The notes: generated from the sequence alone by a model not told the origin. A DNA stretch of 64,000 bases from Chondrus crispus (GCF_000350225.1 NW_005179074.1:111590-175589), one strand, 5' to 3'; positions 31,376 through 43,618 are shown, counted from the first letter of the stretch. Program-made: numbers and translations.

Positions 31376-33170
31376 ATGCCGCCTGCTTCGCGTGAACAGC
31401 GCATTATGGCTGCAATGAAAATGGTCACAGATGGCCAAACCTACAAGCAAGCAGTAGAACGACACCAAATCCCCAGATCCACAATTGCAAGCGGCATACA
31501 AGCTGCCTCTCCCTCCTCGCAACGAATTCACAAAATCCGAGCTGGTCTCCGCACACTCACATCAGTTGAGGAAGACCTTGTGCTTAATCTCATAACTCGC
31601 TCTGCTGAGCGTGGACTACCTTTAACGCGGAGACTTGTCAAAGAAGCAATCGAAATTATCATAAGTCGTATGACTTCTGCACGTCGCCTCGTGCTCAAGT
31701 TTAAGGGAGGGACACCGGGAACAAGATATCTACGTAATTTTCATCGCCGCCACAGGGACAAGATACTGTTATCCAAGCCACTGAGGCAAGAAGCTGTTCG
31801 ATTTCATGCATGTAACGGTGACGCTTTAACGACACATTTTGCTCGTCTTGAAAAAATTATTCAAGAGCACAACATTGACAGCCCAAGGATCTGGAACTGT
31901 GACGAAACAGGCGCAACACCCGGGCGAGATGCAAATGGAAAGCAGACTTCACGTGTATATGTCACCAGAGCGGGGGCGCGCGACGCCAAAATCGGACATT
32001 TTCTGAGCACAAACAGGGTGACAATGCTTCCAGCGGTGAGCGCAGACGGTGAAACAGTGCCACCGATGTTTGTATTTAAGGGCTCGCGGCTTCCATACCG
32101 TGTTTTGGTCCAAGACGGCATGAAAGCTGTGCAGACATACGCTGATTGCCTGCCCCGAGGGTCAATCGTACCAATGAGGTCCGAAAGCGGTGGCGTCGAT
32201 ACAAAACATTTCTTAGAATGGTGCAGACATTTTATCTCGAACGTGAGGGATCTGACCAAAGGTGGCCGTAAAGTGTTGCTGATACTGGATGGGTATCGGT
32301 CACACATGTCTCTTGCAGCTCTTGAGATGTTGGACTATAATGATGTTATCGTTTATGCACTACCCGCCCACACATCAGGCAAAACACAACCTTTGGACGT
32401 GACAATTTTTTCTCCTTTAAGGGTGCTTTGAACGACGCTATAAATTTTTGCCGTGGCAAAGGATGAACAAAACAACTGGGACACATTCGCATTTTGCAGC
32501 ATGTTGAGGTACGCCTACAAAAAAGCGTTTACGAACAGTAATATTATATCTGCGTTTCGCCGTTCTGGTATATGGCCATTAGATGCGTATCAGCTTCTAT
32601 CTATTCCACGCCCTCAGAGCCATATGCACCAGGTGATGATGTCAGTGACGGAGCTGTAGCAATTGCTGGAAGTGCGGCGAACAGAAATACGTCATTCAGT
32701 TTTGGGTTCTGATGTGAACCTGAGTCATAGTGGTNNNNNNNNNNNNNNNNNNNNNNNNNNNNNNNNNNNNNNNNNNNNNNNNNNNNNNNNNNNNNNNNNN
32801 NNNNNNNNNNNNNNNNNNNNNNNNNNNNNNNNNNAGTGGTTTTGTTGATACGACTAGAGGTCAGATGCTGACATCATTTAATGCTATGAATTTAGCGAGA
32901 GAGAAATACCGCAATGATGAGCGGCGCAAGCTGACGGAAGCAGCAAAGGCTGCAGAACTGTCTTTGCGGAAAGCTCGTCGCACAGAAAAGGCACAGGCGG
33001 AAGCAGTAAACTTTCGTAATGCGCGATGGGCGAAGCGAGCGGAACTTGCTGGCATGGCAATTGGGGTGTTTAAGAAGCGAGTGAGGTCGCTTCGAGAGCG
33101 GAGAGCCATCGCACGTCGTATGGTAATTATGACGAAGCAGAAGACGTTTCGAAATGGGCGGCATGTTTGA
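31376..33170 (+). pseudogene. Pogo-like (DDE_1) transposase #2, frameshifted and with an assembly gap
   Basis: Starts MPPASREQRIMAAMKMV with HTH (TYKQAVERHQIPRSTIASGI). The core has IWNCDETGATPG, LLILDGYRSHMS and SGKTQPLDVTIF, matching transposase #1 with all three catalytic Asp. A one-base frame change near 32411-32416 and a TAG at 32657-32659 interrupt it. After the N gap the frame continues SGFVDTTRGQMLTSF to an Arg/Ala-rich end at 33170. It differs from #1 in sites of damage, so the two copies decayed separately. Confidence 0.87.
32735..32834. other. 100-N assembly gap, probably artificial in size
   Basis: Exactly 100 N. The bases before it end agtggt and those after it begin agtggt. Overlapping these six bases gives LSHSGFVDTT, which aligns without loss to VSDCGFIDTS in the sister transposase, so little or no sequence is missing. 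Confidence 0.8.
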
Positions 33171-33481
33171 GCAAAGGTACGGGTTTGATGTGGGATCGGT
33201 GACGTGGCGAATAATTTTGTTTCCAAAAAATAATGTTGTATGAGGAAAATGTGCTTGCATTTCCGATCTTTGTGCTCGGTTGGGGCGCAAAAGTGTCCGC
33301 GTGCTTCAATCTCACTCCTCTTGTGTGTCCGTGGTTGTTTTGGCCAAGTCCCACTGGAAGACGGGCTGACAGTGTCCCCGTCGCAAAACATAAAAAACGG
33401 TGATTGTTTGACAATTAGAGGTACTTTTTCCTTTTAATATTGAGGTTTTTGTCCGACGTCTTCAGCACCCCCCCTTTAGTG

Positions 33482-34850
33482 CTAGGGAGCCTGGGCACAT
33501 TCTCTCAGCAAGAGCGAAGAATCGACACGTGGATTCTCAATTCTGTCAGACTCACTACAGTAGCGCATGATGCGTTGGGGAACGACATTGCGACGAGAAT
33601 TTAAAAGCTCTTTGTTTTGAGCCCGATCTCGCAACGTTGCGATCTGTTCATGTGCTTGAGCTTCGCAACGCTCATTTGATTGGTACTAGCTCTCGGACAT
33701 ACGGAGTACGATATCCGTCGCGTAGATGTTGGCTTCTTGATCTTGTTCCGCTTCGACGACGTCATGTCTCCGAAGGTGACGCCTGGTGTCTGAAGAACTA
33801 GAGTGTACTGTAGCGAAAGAGTCCATTCCTTCAAGGCGTACTACACTGCTTACAAAACGTATTTCTCTCCTTCATGCCACACAATATTGAGCTGAACAGT
33901 GGGTGAGCAAGGGCTTCAGCAATTATCAGATACTTGCTTAACGGAGGATGTTCTTGCATACGGGGACGTGGTGCGATGAATGGAGAAGCATTCGACTCGT
34001 TGCGTTTCATAATCGCACTTTTCTACAAATCTCCGCGCACCTCTTTCGGTACCAAAGTACGTGCACATTGCATTCTACTTCCACGGGTAGAAATATTTCT
34101 ACTTTTTGCATCCACTGGCCACTGTCACGGCTTGAACAGGTCATCACTACAGTATGTAGGGCGATACGTGCTCCATTTTGCTTGACCAGTCGGTTAGATG
34201 ACGTCATTTTTCACCAGACTGCCCTTCGACAGAGGCGCGAAGTGGGAAGACAGAAACACAGACGCATGAACGTGAAGGGGAGCTCAGGAAAGTTTCTTTC
34301 TTTTGACAGGATGCCTCTGCACAAGACGTGTGAGGGATACACGCAGACTTGCCATTCATGTGTCCTTTTAAGAGGTTTTAAACGACTTTACGAAAGTCGC
34401 CTGGTACCTCACAGTGATATTGCTGCCGCCACTGTTTTCGACCACGTGCTTTACTCTTGCTCTCCGTCCCATGGACAAGGAGGTGTGGGACGCGCAGGAG
34501 AAAATAGCAGTTACAGTACTGTACTGTAGTACTGTAGTACTGTAGTACACAACGCGCGTATCGCGCACAGCGGCAGGGGGAAGCCGTCTCGAGACGGAGA
34601 GTGAGGCGAGGTTGGTTGGAAAGGACAAGGGCAAATTGTGGCCGAGGCGAGTTGGTGGGTGGGAAGTTATCGACGAAAGTGCCGGCAGCCCTCTGGACGC
34701 TCAGTATACAGTGCACGAAACTGAGAAACGGCCACCCTTCCCCGTCGCACTGTGATTCCACACGAGCACGCAAATAAGGCACAGCCTTATTTACAGACAA
34801 AGGATAGGACATAGAGTCAGTAAATATACCGGCGCCAGCGGCCCCCGCGG
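33482..34850. other. Spacer with a TAG/ACTG-type microsatellite
   Basis: No gene seen in this 1.4 kb. Around 34512-34548 a short tandem array of the unit tactgtag occurs. The last 300 bp may include the 5' LTR of copia #2, but I found no second copy to define it. A Tc1-like end CAGTGCACGAAACTG at about 34710 is preceded by TATA and may be a truncated element end. Confidence 0.45.
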
Positions 34851-35089
34851 TCAGGGGGACTCCGGAATCCGGATCTCTTGGTTCACAGGTTATGGGCCAC
34901 TACGACCACTGAACTTCACCACCAGACCGACCACCACCAGCCACCACGACAAAACCGAGAGACCGCGATCAAAAGGGGACCAGACGTAACCGCGCCCGGG
35001 AGCAAGAGCAACTCACGCACGAACTCTACGCACTAGCACGGATAGCAGAGGCAGAAAAGCACGAAACACAACCGCAAAAACACAACACC

Positions 35090-35950
35090 ATGAACTCATA
35101 AACACAGCAACCCGCGCTACCCGCACTGGCAAAATCGAACTACACATTCTGGCACGACGCACTGCACATTTACGCGCGTACCATAGAGGCAGAACCGCTC
35201 CTAGAAGCAGCACCGACACCCACCCAAGACCCTGCAATCAGCAAACAGAATCAGGATAAAGCCGATGCGCTCAGGACGATCATCATGCAAAGCATACACA
35301 ACGATCTCATACCGCAGCTACCCCCCACCATCCTAAGGGAGGAACCACACACCATATGCGAAATGATCAATACGCACGTCCACGAAGCCAACATCAAAAA
35401 GCATCAAGTACTGGACGCCGAGGCCCGCAGCCTCAAATTCCTCCCCGTCCAGGAATTCAGTGAGAATCTAGTCAAACACCAGAGCACCCGGCACGAAATG
35501 ATACTCGCAAACTACCCCAATATCAATCATGAGAGAACCACAATCAACTACATGATACAGGGACTTACCCAGCACCCAGACCTCAGCACTCTCGCCCTCC
35601 TACTGACGGGCCACCCTCCCACCAGCATAAGGGCATTCCACAACCACATCCAGCAGGTTCTGATCAGGCAACAAAGAATGGCTCCCCCAACACAAACGCC
35701 ACGAACAACCAAAGCAGAGCAACAACGCACTGCCACTCCCCATAACGCATACATCCCACGCAAAATCAACCGATCAGCCCGCCCAGACAACAAAACGTAC
35801 CCCAAGCCCCCAGAATGGAGCGGTGCATAGTGCACCTACCATGGCAGTGTAACGCACAACACCACGGAATGCTACGCACGCAAATGGCAAAGGAAAGCCC
35901 CTTATCACGGCAACACAATCCAAAAAACACCCCACCGCGATCCCCAAGTC
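35090..35950 (+). pseudogene. gag: Copia #2 Gag with CHHC-type knuckle
   Basis: The frame is open from about 35100 (ALPALAKSNYTFWHDALHIYA, no certain ATG; first ATG at 35285) to a TAG at 35827-35829. Immediately beyond the TAG, in the same frame, is CTYHGSVTHNTTEC, which fits CX2HX4HX4C, a variant of the retroviral knuckle seen in copia-type Gag. The capsid-like part contains LLTGHPPTSIRAFHNHI. A frame change around 35900 leads to the protease. Confidence 0.7.
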
Positions 35951-36621
35951 CCCAAAAAACAGAAGCACACGACCAGGCAATCTATGAACTGCACATGAGG
36001 ATAGCCCAACTCGAAGAAGTACTCACCCAGCACTCCGACGACGATACCACCGGTAAGCTTCCATATATTCTCGATTCCGGTGCCAACCCCACGAACGTAT
36101 CCAAACCTGATGGTACGATGCCCAAAACCACCGGTACACTAACAAAAGCTTCCAACGGCAAACATCACACCATAACACACACGGGACCCATCAAAATCAC
36201 ACACAGCAATAAGACCATCACACTCCCGGCGGTGCACTCCCCCAACATCCAACAAAACCTCCTCAGTGTACACGACCTCACGCGCCACGGGCATGTCACA
36301 TTCACACCCCACCGTGCAATCGTGCACGCACCCCAGCGCATAAAGAAACCGGTACTCACGGCCACATACCGCAAAGGACAATACGTGATGGACAAACTGC
36401 AGCGAGCTCTAGCACAAGCAGCACGCACTGTAGGCAAATCACAGAAAACACGTAAAGCATCGAAACACACCAGCACCCATGCACAACACAGACGCCACGA
36501 GAAAAGCATCACTGCACCTGTCACACCCCACCTAGCCCCCCACCCGCGCGCCACCCCGCAACTCCGCAACACGGCGCAATCCCCCATCACCAACCAAAGA
36601 GAAGCACCGTCAAGGACATAA
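35815..36621 (+). pseudogene. Copia #2 protease and pre-integrase segment
   Basis: Contains PYILDSGANPTNVS, where DSGA is an aspartic protease active site, then ITLPAVHSPNIQQNLLSVHDLTRHG, a typical copia protease end. A basic, low-complexity linker follows. The DWHLRLGHIHPKTI-like GAG-pre-integrase block begins just after it, near 36630, in another frame. Confidence 0.75.
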
Positions 36622-36692
36622 TACAGGACTGGCATCTGCGACTTGGCCACATCCATCCAAAGACCATCAGTATAATAGCCAAACACAAACTG

Positions 36693-37861
36693 TTGCGACC
36701 CCTCCCGGCGTCACTGCACACGACGCCACACAAACTAACCTGCACAGGATGTATCGATGGCAAAACAACGCAAACCACGCACCCCTGCACCACCCACACA
36801 CAGGACATCGGCACACAACTATCGTCGGATGTGTGTGGCCTCATCAAGCCCACCTCCAGACAAATTAACTACTACTTGATGACACTTGTAGACACAGCCA
36901 CGAGATACGTCTGGGTAGTCTTCCTCAACAACAGGTCACAAGTACCGCACAGCATCACCAACGCCATCCAATACGTATCCAACCAGCTAGGATACTATCT
37001 CAAACTACTCACCACGGAGAACGCGAAGGAATACACAGCCACATACGTACAGCAGTACCTCACCGACAGAAGGATCACCTTCCGACCGACCACAGCCTAT
37101 ACACCGCAAGAAAAATCCTTGGCAGAACGCATCAATAGGACAATCATGAACAGCACACGCGCTGCGCTGGCCCACAGCCACATGCAGCGAGCCTACTGGC
37201 AAGAAACAGTAACCGACGCAGTACACAAATACAACATAACATACCACCACGCCGTCAAGAACCTACCGCACACTCTGTGGCATGGAATCCCACCGCAAGT
37301 GAAGCACATATTCATATTTGGCCAACTAGGATACATACCCATACTGAAACCGCACAAAACCAAGCTCCAGCTCCGAGCACACCCAGCACGATACCTCCAC
37401 GGTATCGATGACATACACATCCGGATCTACAACATGCACACCAGCCGACAACAAAAAGTGCGCAGCAACGACTTCAAACCGTACTTCCGCAACACAGACC
37501 CATGCACCACCACACATGCCGCATTCACGGCGAAACGCCGCAAGACCACCACACCAACGGCAGTCACGACCACAACCCCAGCGCTCAGATCACTTGCACA
37601 AGCACGCAAATATCCCGACGCAAAGGAATGGGAAACGGTCCACAACCACGAATTACAGCAGCTAGACGACATGAACGCGATGGCATGGCACAAAACAGCG
37701 ATCAACATACCGAAACGTGACATCATACCGATGACCATGACGTACAGGTACAAGATCGAGCCTGACACGAAGACGATAACGAGAAAAGCTCGATGCTCAG
37801 TGCGCGGAGACCTCATGACACCCCACACGCACTATGACTCGGACAAGACAGCGACGTTCAT
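36693..37861 (+). pseudogene. Copia #2 integrase and start of RT
   Basis: CTGCIDGK closes the zinc-binding part. The core has D in LSSDVCG and E in SLAERINRT, but the middle acid is Glu in LTTENAKEY where Asp is expected. The tail has GYIPILKPHKTKLQLRAHPARYLHGI, and RT begins KYPDAKEWETVHNHELQQLDDMNAMAW. It stops inside RT at TTCAT (37857-37861), the target site of gypsy #2. Confidence 0.82.
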
Positions 37862-38793
37862 TGTAGTGCAGTGACCCTGCGCCCTTTATCCCTGGTCACT
37901 GACGTCGCGGGGCCGCGTTCCCCGCCTTTGACACGTGTGTAACATGTGTGCTCATCCAAAGTGTACGCGTACACTTTGGATGAGCCCACACGTGTATGCT
38001 GTGCGCTCCCGTCTATGACACGTGTACTCATCCAAAGTGTACGCGTACACTTTGGATGATACCACACGTGTATGATAAGCGCGCCACACGTGTACTGTGC
38101 GCGCACACTTGGGATGGTACCCCACGTGTACCACACGTGGACACACGTGTATGACAGTCGTATGACAGTCGTATGACACGTATCTGAAACGTGTACAACA
38201 CGTGTACAACCCGTGTACATACGTGTTGCCCACAAGTTTCTACGCTAATTAGCGTCTAATGCCAAGTGGCAATTCTAATGACGATAATTAATTATTAATT
38301 ACCCATTTAGTAATCGACGCCGACGACGGCGCTCGGCCTGTATAGGTCGGGTGTCGGAAGGCGCTACAGTAAAGAGGCATCAGGTGATCGGACCCCATCT
38401 CTGGTAGGATCCTCTACGGTTCCTATCTAGTTGGCTAAGTCTGGTACCTGCACCCTTCGTCGTCATCCTTTTTCTTGTTTTCCTTTACTTTTTTCCCTAT
38501 TTTCTACGTTTCTACGCTACAATTCTCCTTCCTTCTTTCTTCTCCCTTCTTGTTTTGTTCTTCTTCGACGCTGTCGATAGCGGTCCGCGACGCGACCGCC
38601 ACACCCACTCCTTCTAGTTACTCGATCCCGAGTACCCCTTCACGCGCTGACCGCGACTCTGCCCGCGATTCTCGCGTTACCTTTGAGCTACTACGGACAG
38701 AGGGCCCCGAACACCCTGGTGGTGACTGGACATACCGCTTTCCCTCATAGCGAGATTTACGCCCTCGTTGGCGAGTGTGTCCACTGCACTACA
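37862..38793 (+). repeat. 5' LTR of gypsy #2
   Basis: Matches 45796-46727 along its whole 932 bp; I see only two substitutions, both in the first 50 bases. The U3 part has nine CACGTG sites and two long palindromes. Downstream there is a C/T-rich stretch, possibly the transcribed leader. A primer-binding candidate starting TGG (38797) follows three bases after the LTR. Confidence 0.93.
37932..38204 (+). promoter_or_regulatory. G-box cluster and two long palindromes in the LTR
   Basis: Nine CACGTG palindromes occur in 273 bp. Between them are perfect palindromes of 36 bp (37950-37985) and 32 bp (38028-38059), both centred on ACGCGT and sharing ATCCAAAGTGTACGCGT. The same set is in the 3' LTR (45866-46138). 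They look like binding sites for dimeric transcription factors or a cruciform-forming control region. Confidence 0.6.
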
Positions 38794-38828
38794 TTTTGGT
38801 CTTCCGACCTAGAAGGAGTGGACACACG

Positions 38829-41240
38829 ATGAACAATTCACGAAAACCCCGCCTTCCTGGCGTCAAGACTCGAGCAGCGAGCAGTACGCACAGCGATCGA
38901 GCGCAGCGCCAAGATGGGCGAGATACCCCAAGAACTACCAATCCGCTCCCAGCGGTGGCTGTGAATGCACAGCCAGATCAGGACCAAACAACTCCGACAA
39001 TGGAGAAGCCCAGCGCGAGCAGCGGGGCGCGTACCCCAGACGTTGGGAAGATAGCCGACGTCGAGGGTACAGTGGTCGCCCTCGTTCGCGAACGTATACT
39101 TCATATTAAAGATACTCTCACGGTTCTGCGTGCTAAAATATCCACGATGGAGGCGCGTCATGACCGCGGAGCTACGCCTTCTACGTGGCGACGTTAACTC
39201 CGTTCTGGAGGATCTCCAGATTCCGGACGCTATCGAGGGGTCAGTCACAATAACAACCCGCGATGTACTGGCTCGGATGGTCAGAAGACTCGAATCGGTC
39301 GAGGAGCAACTCCACGGTGGAGGTGACGAGGCCGACCTCGAGGAACAAGATGAACCCCGAGTTGCCAGGAAAAATACTCCGAGAGGAGGAACTCAAGATT
39401 TCGAACGCCACATTGGCGAGCAATCGAGGAGATCTCGAGAATCGCAGAAATCGCGCAAGAGCAAGAAGGATCGCTATGATCCTGATTGGAATCCATCCCC
39501 TCCGTCCTCTGACAATTTTGATGACTGTGAGTCGGGCCCGTCGGATTACAAAGAAGCCTCAAGTGAGGATGCTGGTGAGCGCCGCAGACGAAAGCCGCAA
39601 GGCGGGAGGCACGGTCGCCAGCTTGGGCAGAAGCACCCCGGACTGAAGGTGCTTCGACCCACAAATTGCCTCTTCGATGGCGCTCTGGACTACCGCCGTT
39701 ACAGGCTGACAAGGCGTCACAAACGCCGAAGTGGGCGAGAAACCCGTAAAGTCAAGGATCACATTAGATCAATCCAAACGGGCGCTCCCGAACTCCGTTT
39801 CGACGGTAGTGACCCCATTAAGGTTTTGGGTTTTCTATCTCGTTTCGTCGAAGAATGTGAGACCAACTCCATGAAGGAGTCCCAGGCACTGGTAGCAGTG
39901 AAGTATTTCCTGCAAGGCCAGGCAAGAACGCAGTTCGATGCGACAAAGCAGATGGACTTCTTCGATGGAGGAATTTCGTACTGGCACGAAGCGGTACAGT
40001 ACCTGCTACGCACTTATGCGACCAACGACGCCATCAGCAGTGCAGTACTCGATCTTCGAGATGTGCGCCAGAAGGCGGAAGAATCAGAAACCCGTTACAG
40101 TGCTCGTCTCCTGGACGCCGAGTTTCGTTGCGGTAACGTGCACGACGCCGATGAACGAATTACAATGTTCATTGACGGGCTCAATCCGGGAATCCGGTCT
40201 CTCATATCGCGATTTCGCGAGACAGAACGTCGAATGAGACGAAGTCGTCGTGACGGGATCACGTTCCTGGATATCGTCCAGTACGCCCAGAATGAAGGCG
40301 ATGCTCTTCGGGCCCGCTTCGGTGGCGGAAGAAACGCCGAACATGGCGGAAAAAGGCAGGTCGGCATTTTGAAGCCGCCGACCCGACCGGCGCTATCGCA
40401 CGCCGGACAACATCGAATGATGATGACAGAGTCTTCTGCTGACTCTCGGCCAGTGATAGCCGAAAACCACGGCATAGGTGGCGAGTCGATGAACCTTATG
40501 CAAGGAGATTGGTCGTCTGTACCGACGGCGGAGCTACCCTCGACCACGGAGACGCAAACGGACGACCCGGAGTCGATGATGCTCACAAGGGGCGCGTACG
40601 GTCGCGTTCCTGCCCCGGTCATCCGAGGACAGGAACATTCACACCATGTCCGCGCTGGCCGTCTTGGCTGGCAAGTTAACGTGCGAGGAACTCCGAACTT
40701 GGAGAGGCCACGTGGTAACTTAATTTGCCACAAGTGCTACGGGCCGAACCACATCGCACCAGACTGCGTAGTTCAACTGTCGATTGCCGAGTCATGTCGT
40801 ATCATACGAAACTACGACCACCTTTCTGCAGAAGAAAAGCAATGCGTACCCGGGACAGCTATTGGAAGTTACGAGCCCTTGAAGAGATCGTCAACACCCG
40901 GGCTCGCGACCTCCAGAACGCGGAAGCCGCGAAAACTGACGCCCACCAAGGCGGTACAGTGTCCAAAGACAACCAGGGAAACTGACTTCGGGAGTCCGCG
41001 TCGAAGCGGAGGCAAGAGGGCCTCCCCCGGCTACCTGGAGCCTGACGCCGGGCGGCGAAGGTCGTCCCTCCCCAGTGAAGATCCTGTCAAGGAAGGATCT
41101 GTTGAACCCCAAACATGGGAGCAAGCTCAGCGAGCTACGCCGACCATAGCGAAAATACGTGCCCCCACGTTTACAAGGCACCATTATGGTGATGGCGAAG
41201 CGCAATTACAAGTTCTATGCCGACTACGGGCTAGTCCCGG
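38829..41240 (+). pseudogene. gag: Gypsy #2 Gag (one frameshift near 39165)
   Basis: Starts MNNSRKPRLPG at 38829, 36 bp after the LTR. The first frame runs to about 39165 and the next, from ELRLLRGDVNSVLEDL, continues to beyond 41200. There is an acidic and basic linker (residues about 150-220), a capsid-like region with ELRFDGSDPIKVLGFLSRFVEE and VAVKYFLQGQARTQFD, and a zinc knuckle CHKCYGPNHIAPDC near 40730-40770. The frame remains open into the protease region, so Gag and protease may have been one polyprotein. Confidence 0.8.
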
Positions 41241-42111
41241 AACTTTTGGCAAGGAAGCTCACAGTGCTAGACACTGGGGCTGGGCCAAACTTTATTCGAA
41301 AGGATGAACTACCTCCGCAGTATATGGAGAAAATGAAACCAGGATCAACCCCGAACATGCGGGATGCAAACCGTAACCAAATTTTAATTACTGGGACAAT
41401 TGATCTGGTTGTCAGAATTGGTTCGCGAATTACTCGCGTAACATTCCTGTATGCGAGCGCCTGGCGGCTGGAGTGGTCCTGGGATGTGACTTCATGGACC
41501 GTTTCGTGGAAGCCGTCTACCCACGTCGCAAGACGATCGAGCTCGACGACGGGTCCTCGGTCCCTATTACGAGAAAGCCACTCAGGCGACCGTCGAACGC
41601 ACCGCCATTGCCGGCGTCCCAAGAATTCGCCAAGGCAGGCGGTCGGACATCACCTCGAGTCAGCGTCACCAAGCCAGTCGTGCCTGAGCCTGGAACGCAA
41701 ACATTCGTCTCCGTGACGTCAAAACGGCACGGCCTTATGGTCCTACAGCCGCATGAGAAACTCTACACAAAGAGTCAAGTCGTCGCCTCCAATGGCGTTG
41801 TGCAAGTCGAGCCAAATAGCGAGTTCCGCGTGCTCGTTGCCAATTTTGGCATCGCGCCTTATCGGCTCGTTAAGGGCCAAACGATCGGCACTTTACTGCC
41901 ACATCCGACCGCTGTTATAGGGAGCAAAGTCAGCGTGGCTGCAATGCTAGGCCTCACCGATGAGGAAGCGAACGAAGTCCAACAAGACTTCGACAAGGAC
42001 GCCAACCGGGCGGTAGAAAACGCCTCTATGGCGAGCAATCCGGATGACGTGGATCTCTCACACGTCCCGGCCCGCCATCGTGATCAGATCAAGGCTATGC
42101 TACTCACGTAA
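41200..42111 (+). pseudogene. Gypsy #2 protease
   Basis: Contains LTVLDTGAGPNFIRKDEL with a DTGA active site. After a frame change near 41445 it continues GVVLGCDFMDRF and IELDDGSSVPI, the second conserved region of retropepsins in gypsy elements. A long linker with VEPNSEFRVLVANFG and LVKGQTIGTLLP follows. It ends at a TAA (42109-42111); RT starts seven bases later in another frame. Confidence 0.75.
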
Positions 42112-43600
42112 AGCTCCATGTGGAGTGGGCAGCTGGGCAAGATCAAGGTCACAAAGCATCACATCGACACGATGACTGGAACGCGACCGATCGCGCAAAA
42201 CCCCTACCGAGCAGGACCACACGCCCGGGAGGCGGAGATGAAAGAAGTAGACCGTATGCTCCGAGCCGGAGTAATCGAGCCGTCGAAATCAGCATGGGCC
42301 TCACCGGTTGTACTGGTGCCTAAGAAGGACGGGCAGTTGCGTTTTTGCGTGGACTACCGGCGGCTAAATGCCGTGACGATACGGGATTCATACCCGTTGC
42401 CTCGAATGGACGAGTATATTGACTCCCTAGGAGAAGCAATCGTCTTTTCGACGCTCGACTGCAATAGCGGGTATTGGCAAATACCCGTTGCAGAAGAAGA
42501 TCGCGAGAAAACCGCGTTTGTGTGTCATGCTGGACTGTACCAGTATCTCCGTATGCCCTTTGGGCTAACAAACGCTCCCGCTACTTTCCAGCGAACGTTG
42601 GATATTATCCTATCCTCCTTCAAATGGAGATCCTGTCTCGTATACCTTGACGACGTAATTCTGTTCTCGAAGGATATCGACAGTCATATACGTCACGTTG
42701 ACGAGGTTCTCGACGCCTTCCAGTCGGCAGGAGTGTCCCTCAAGTTGGAAAAGTGCTCTTTCTTCACACAACAAGTACATTACCTTGGCCATGTTATACG
42801 GCCAGGGACGCTCTCGATTGACGAGGTGTCGACCAGGGCTTTACGCGAAATCGCGATACCAACCACCCAGACTGAGCTCCGCTCGTTTTTGGGTTTGTGC
42901 AACGTCTATCGACGATTTGTACCGAACTACGCCCATAAGGCGGCGCCGCTGAACCAGCTTCTCAAGAAGGGGCAACCTGTTAAGCTGGAACCCTTCGGCG
43001 GAACCGAGATCAAGGCCTTTGATACGCTGAGAGAAGCGGTGATCTCCCCGCCAATTCTGGCGTTGCCCAAGGCTGGGTTCCCATATTCAATGGACACGGA
43101 CGCCAGCGACTACCAAGTCAACCACGGCGCTCTTCCAATCATACGAAGATGGGCAAAGGAAGCCTATCGGGTTTTGGTCTCGATCACTACACGCTGCAGA
43201 GCGAAATTACTCCACTTCGGAGAAAGAATGTCTCGCTGTTGTGTGTGGTGTAGTGACGCTGCGTCCCTATCTCCAAGGAACCCGGTTCACGGTACATACC
43301 GACCATTCTTCCCTCCGATGGTTAATGGAGATCACGGACCCATCAGGCCGACTGATGAGATGGCGACTCCGTCTTGGAGAGTTTGACTTCGACGTGAAGT
43401 ACAAGAAGGGCAAGCTCCATACCCAAGCCGACGCGTTATCGCGACTGTTCACATCCGGGGAGACGACAGTCCCCGTAGATGAAGAAATCCCATGTTTTCT
43501 GGGAATATCCTCCGAAATGGAGCCAGTCGATAAGTTTTCTGACGACTTCGAAGATCTCGAGTCGGCAAGGTTCGATGCGATATTGAACACGAAACGCTAG
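42112..43600 (+). pseudogene. Gypsy #2 reverse transcriptase and RNase H
   Basis: RT at 42118-43100 has VVLVPKKDGQLRFCVDYRRLN, STLDCNSGYWQIPV, MPFGLTNAPATFQ and the catalytic YLDD in CLVYLDDVILFSKD, then FLGLCNVYRRFVPNY. RNase H begins MDTDASDYQV and shifts frame near 43120. It continues ECLAVVCGVVTLRPYL, VHTDHSSLRWLM and KGKLHTQADALSRL in the frame ending 43600. The RT domain itself is uninterrupted. Confidence 0.88.
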
Positions 43601-43618
43601 TCGACTGACGAGAATTTA

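Larger units (their letters stand above)
30990..33481 (+). mobile_element. Pogo-like DNA transposon #2
   Basis: Same family as #1. The left end has TAAAGGGGGGTTGCC, then GTCGGACAG; the right end is the inverse of TAAAGGGGGGTGCTG and GTCGGACA. It encodes a plus-strand DDE_1 transposase. A 100-N gap lies in the coding region. Terminal bases are accurate to a few positions. Confidence 0.85.

Noticed and set aside
34700-34730. CAGTGCACGAAACTG as a further Tc1 element
   Set aside because: Only one end is seen and the match to Tc1 #2 stops after about 15 bases; kept only as a remark on the spacer.
37932-38204. Repeated units that might suggest a CRISPR array
   Set aside because: Spacing and unit lengths are irregular, the unit is a short palindrome, and the surroundings are an LTR in a eukaryotic genome.
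37952-38233. 93-residue minus-strand open frame, also at 45886-46167
   Set aside because: Made of the G-box and palindrome repeats in the LTR; codon pattern is repetitive and it is found in both LTRs.
38475-38750. 91-residue open frame, also at 46409-46684
   Set aside because: Identical copies lie in the two LTRs of gypsy #2; they are by-products of LTR sequence, not genes.
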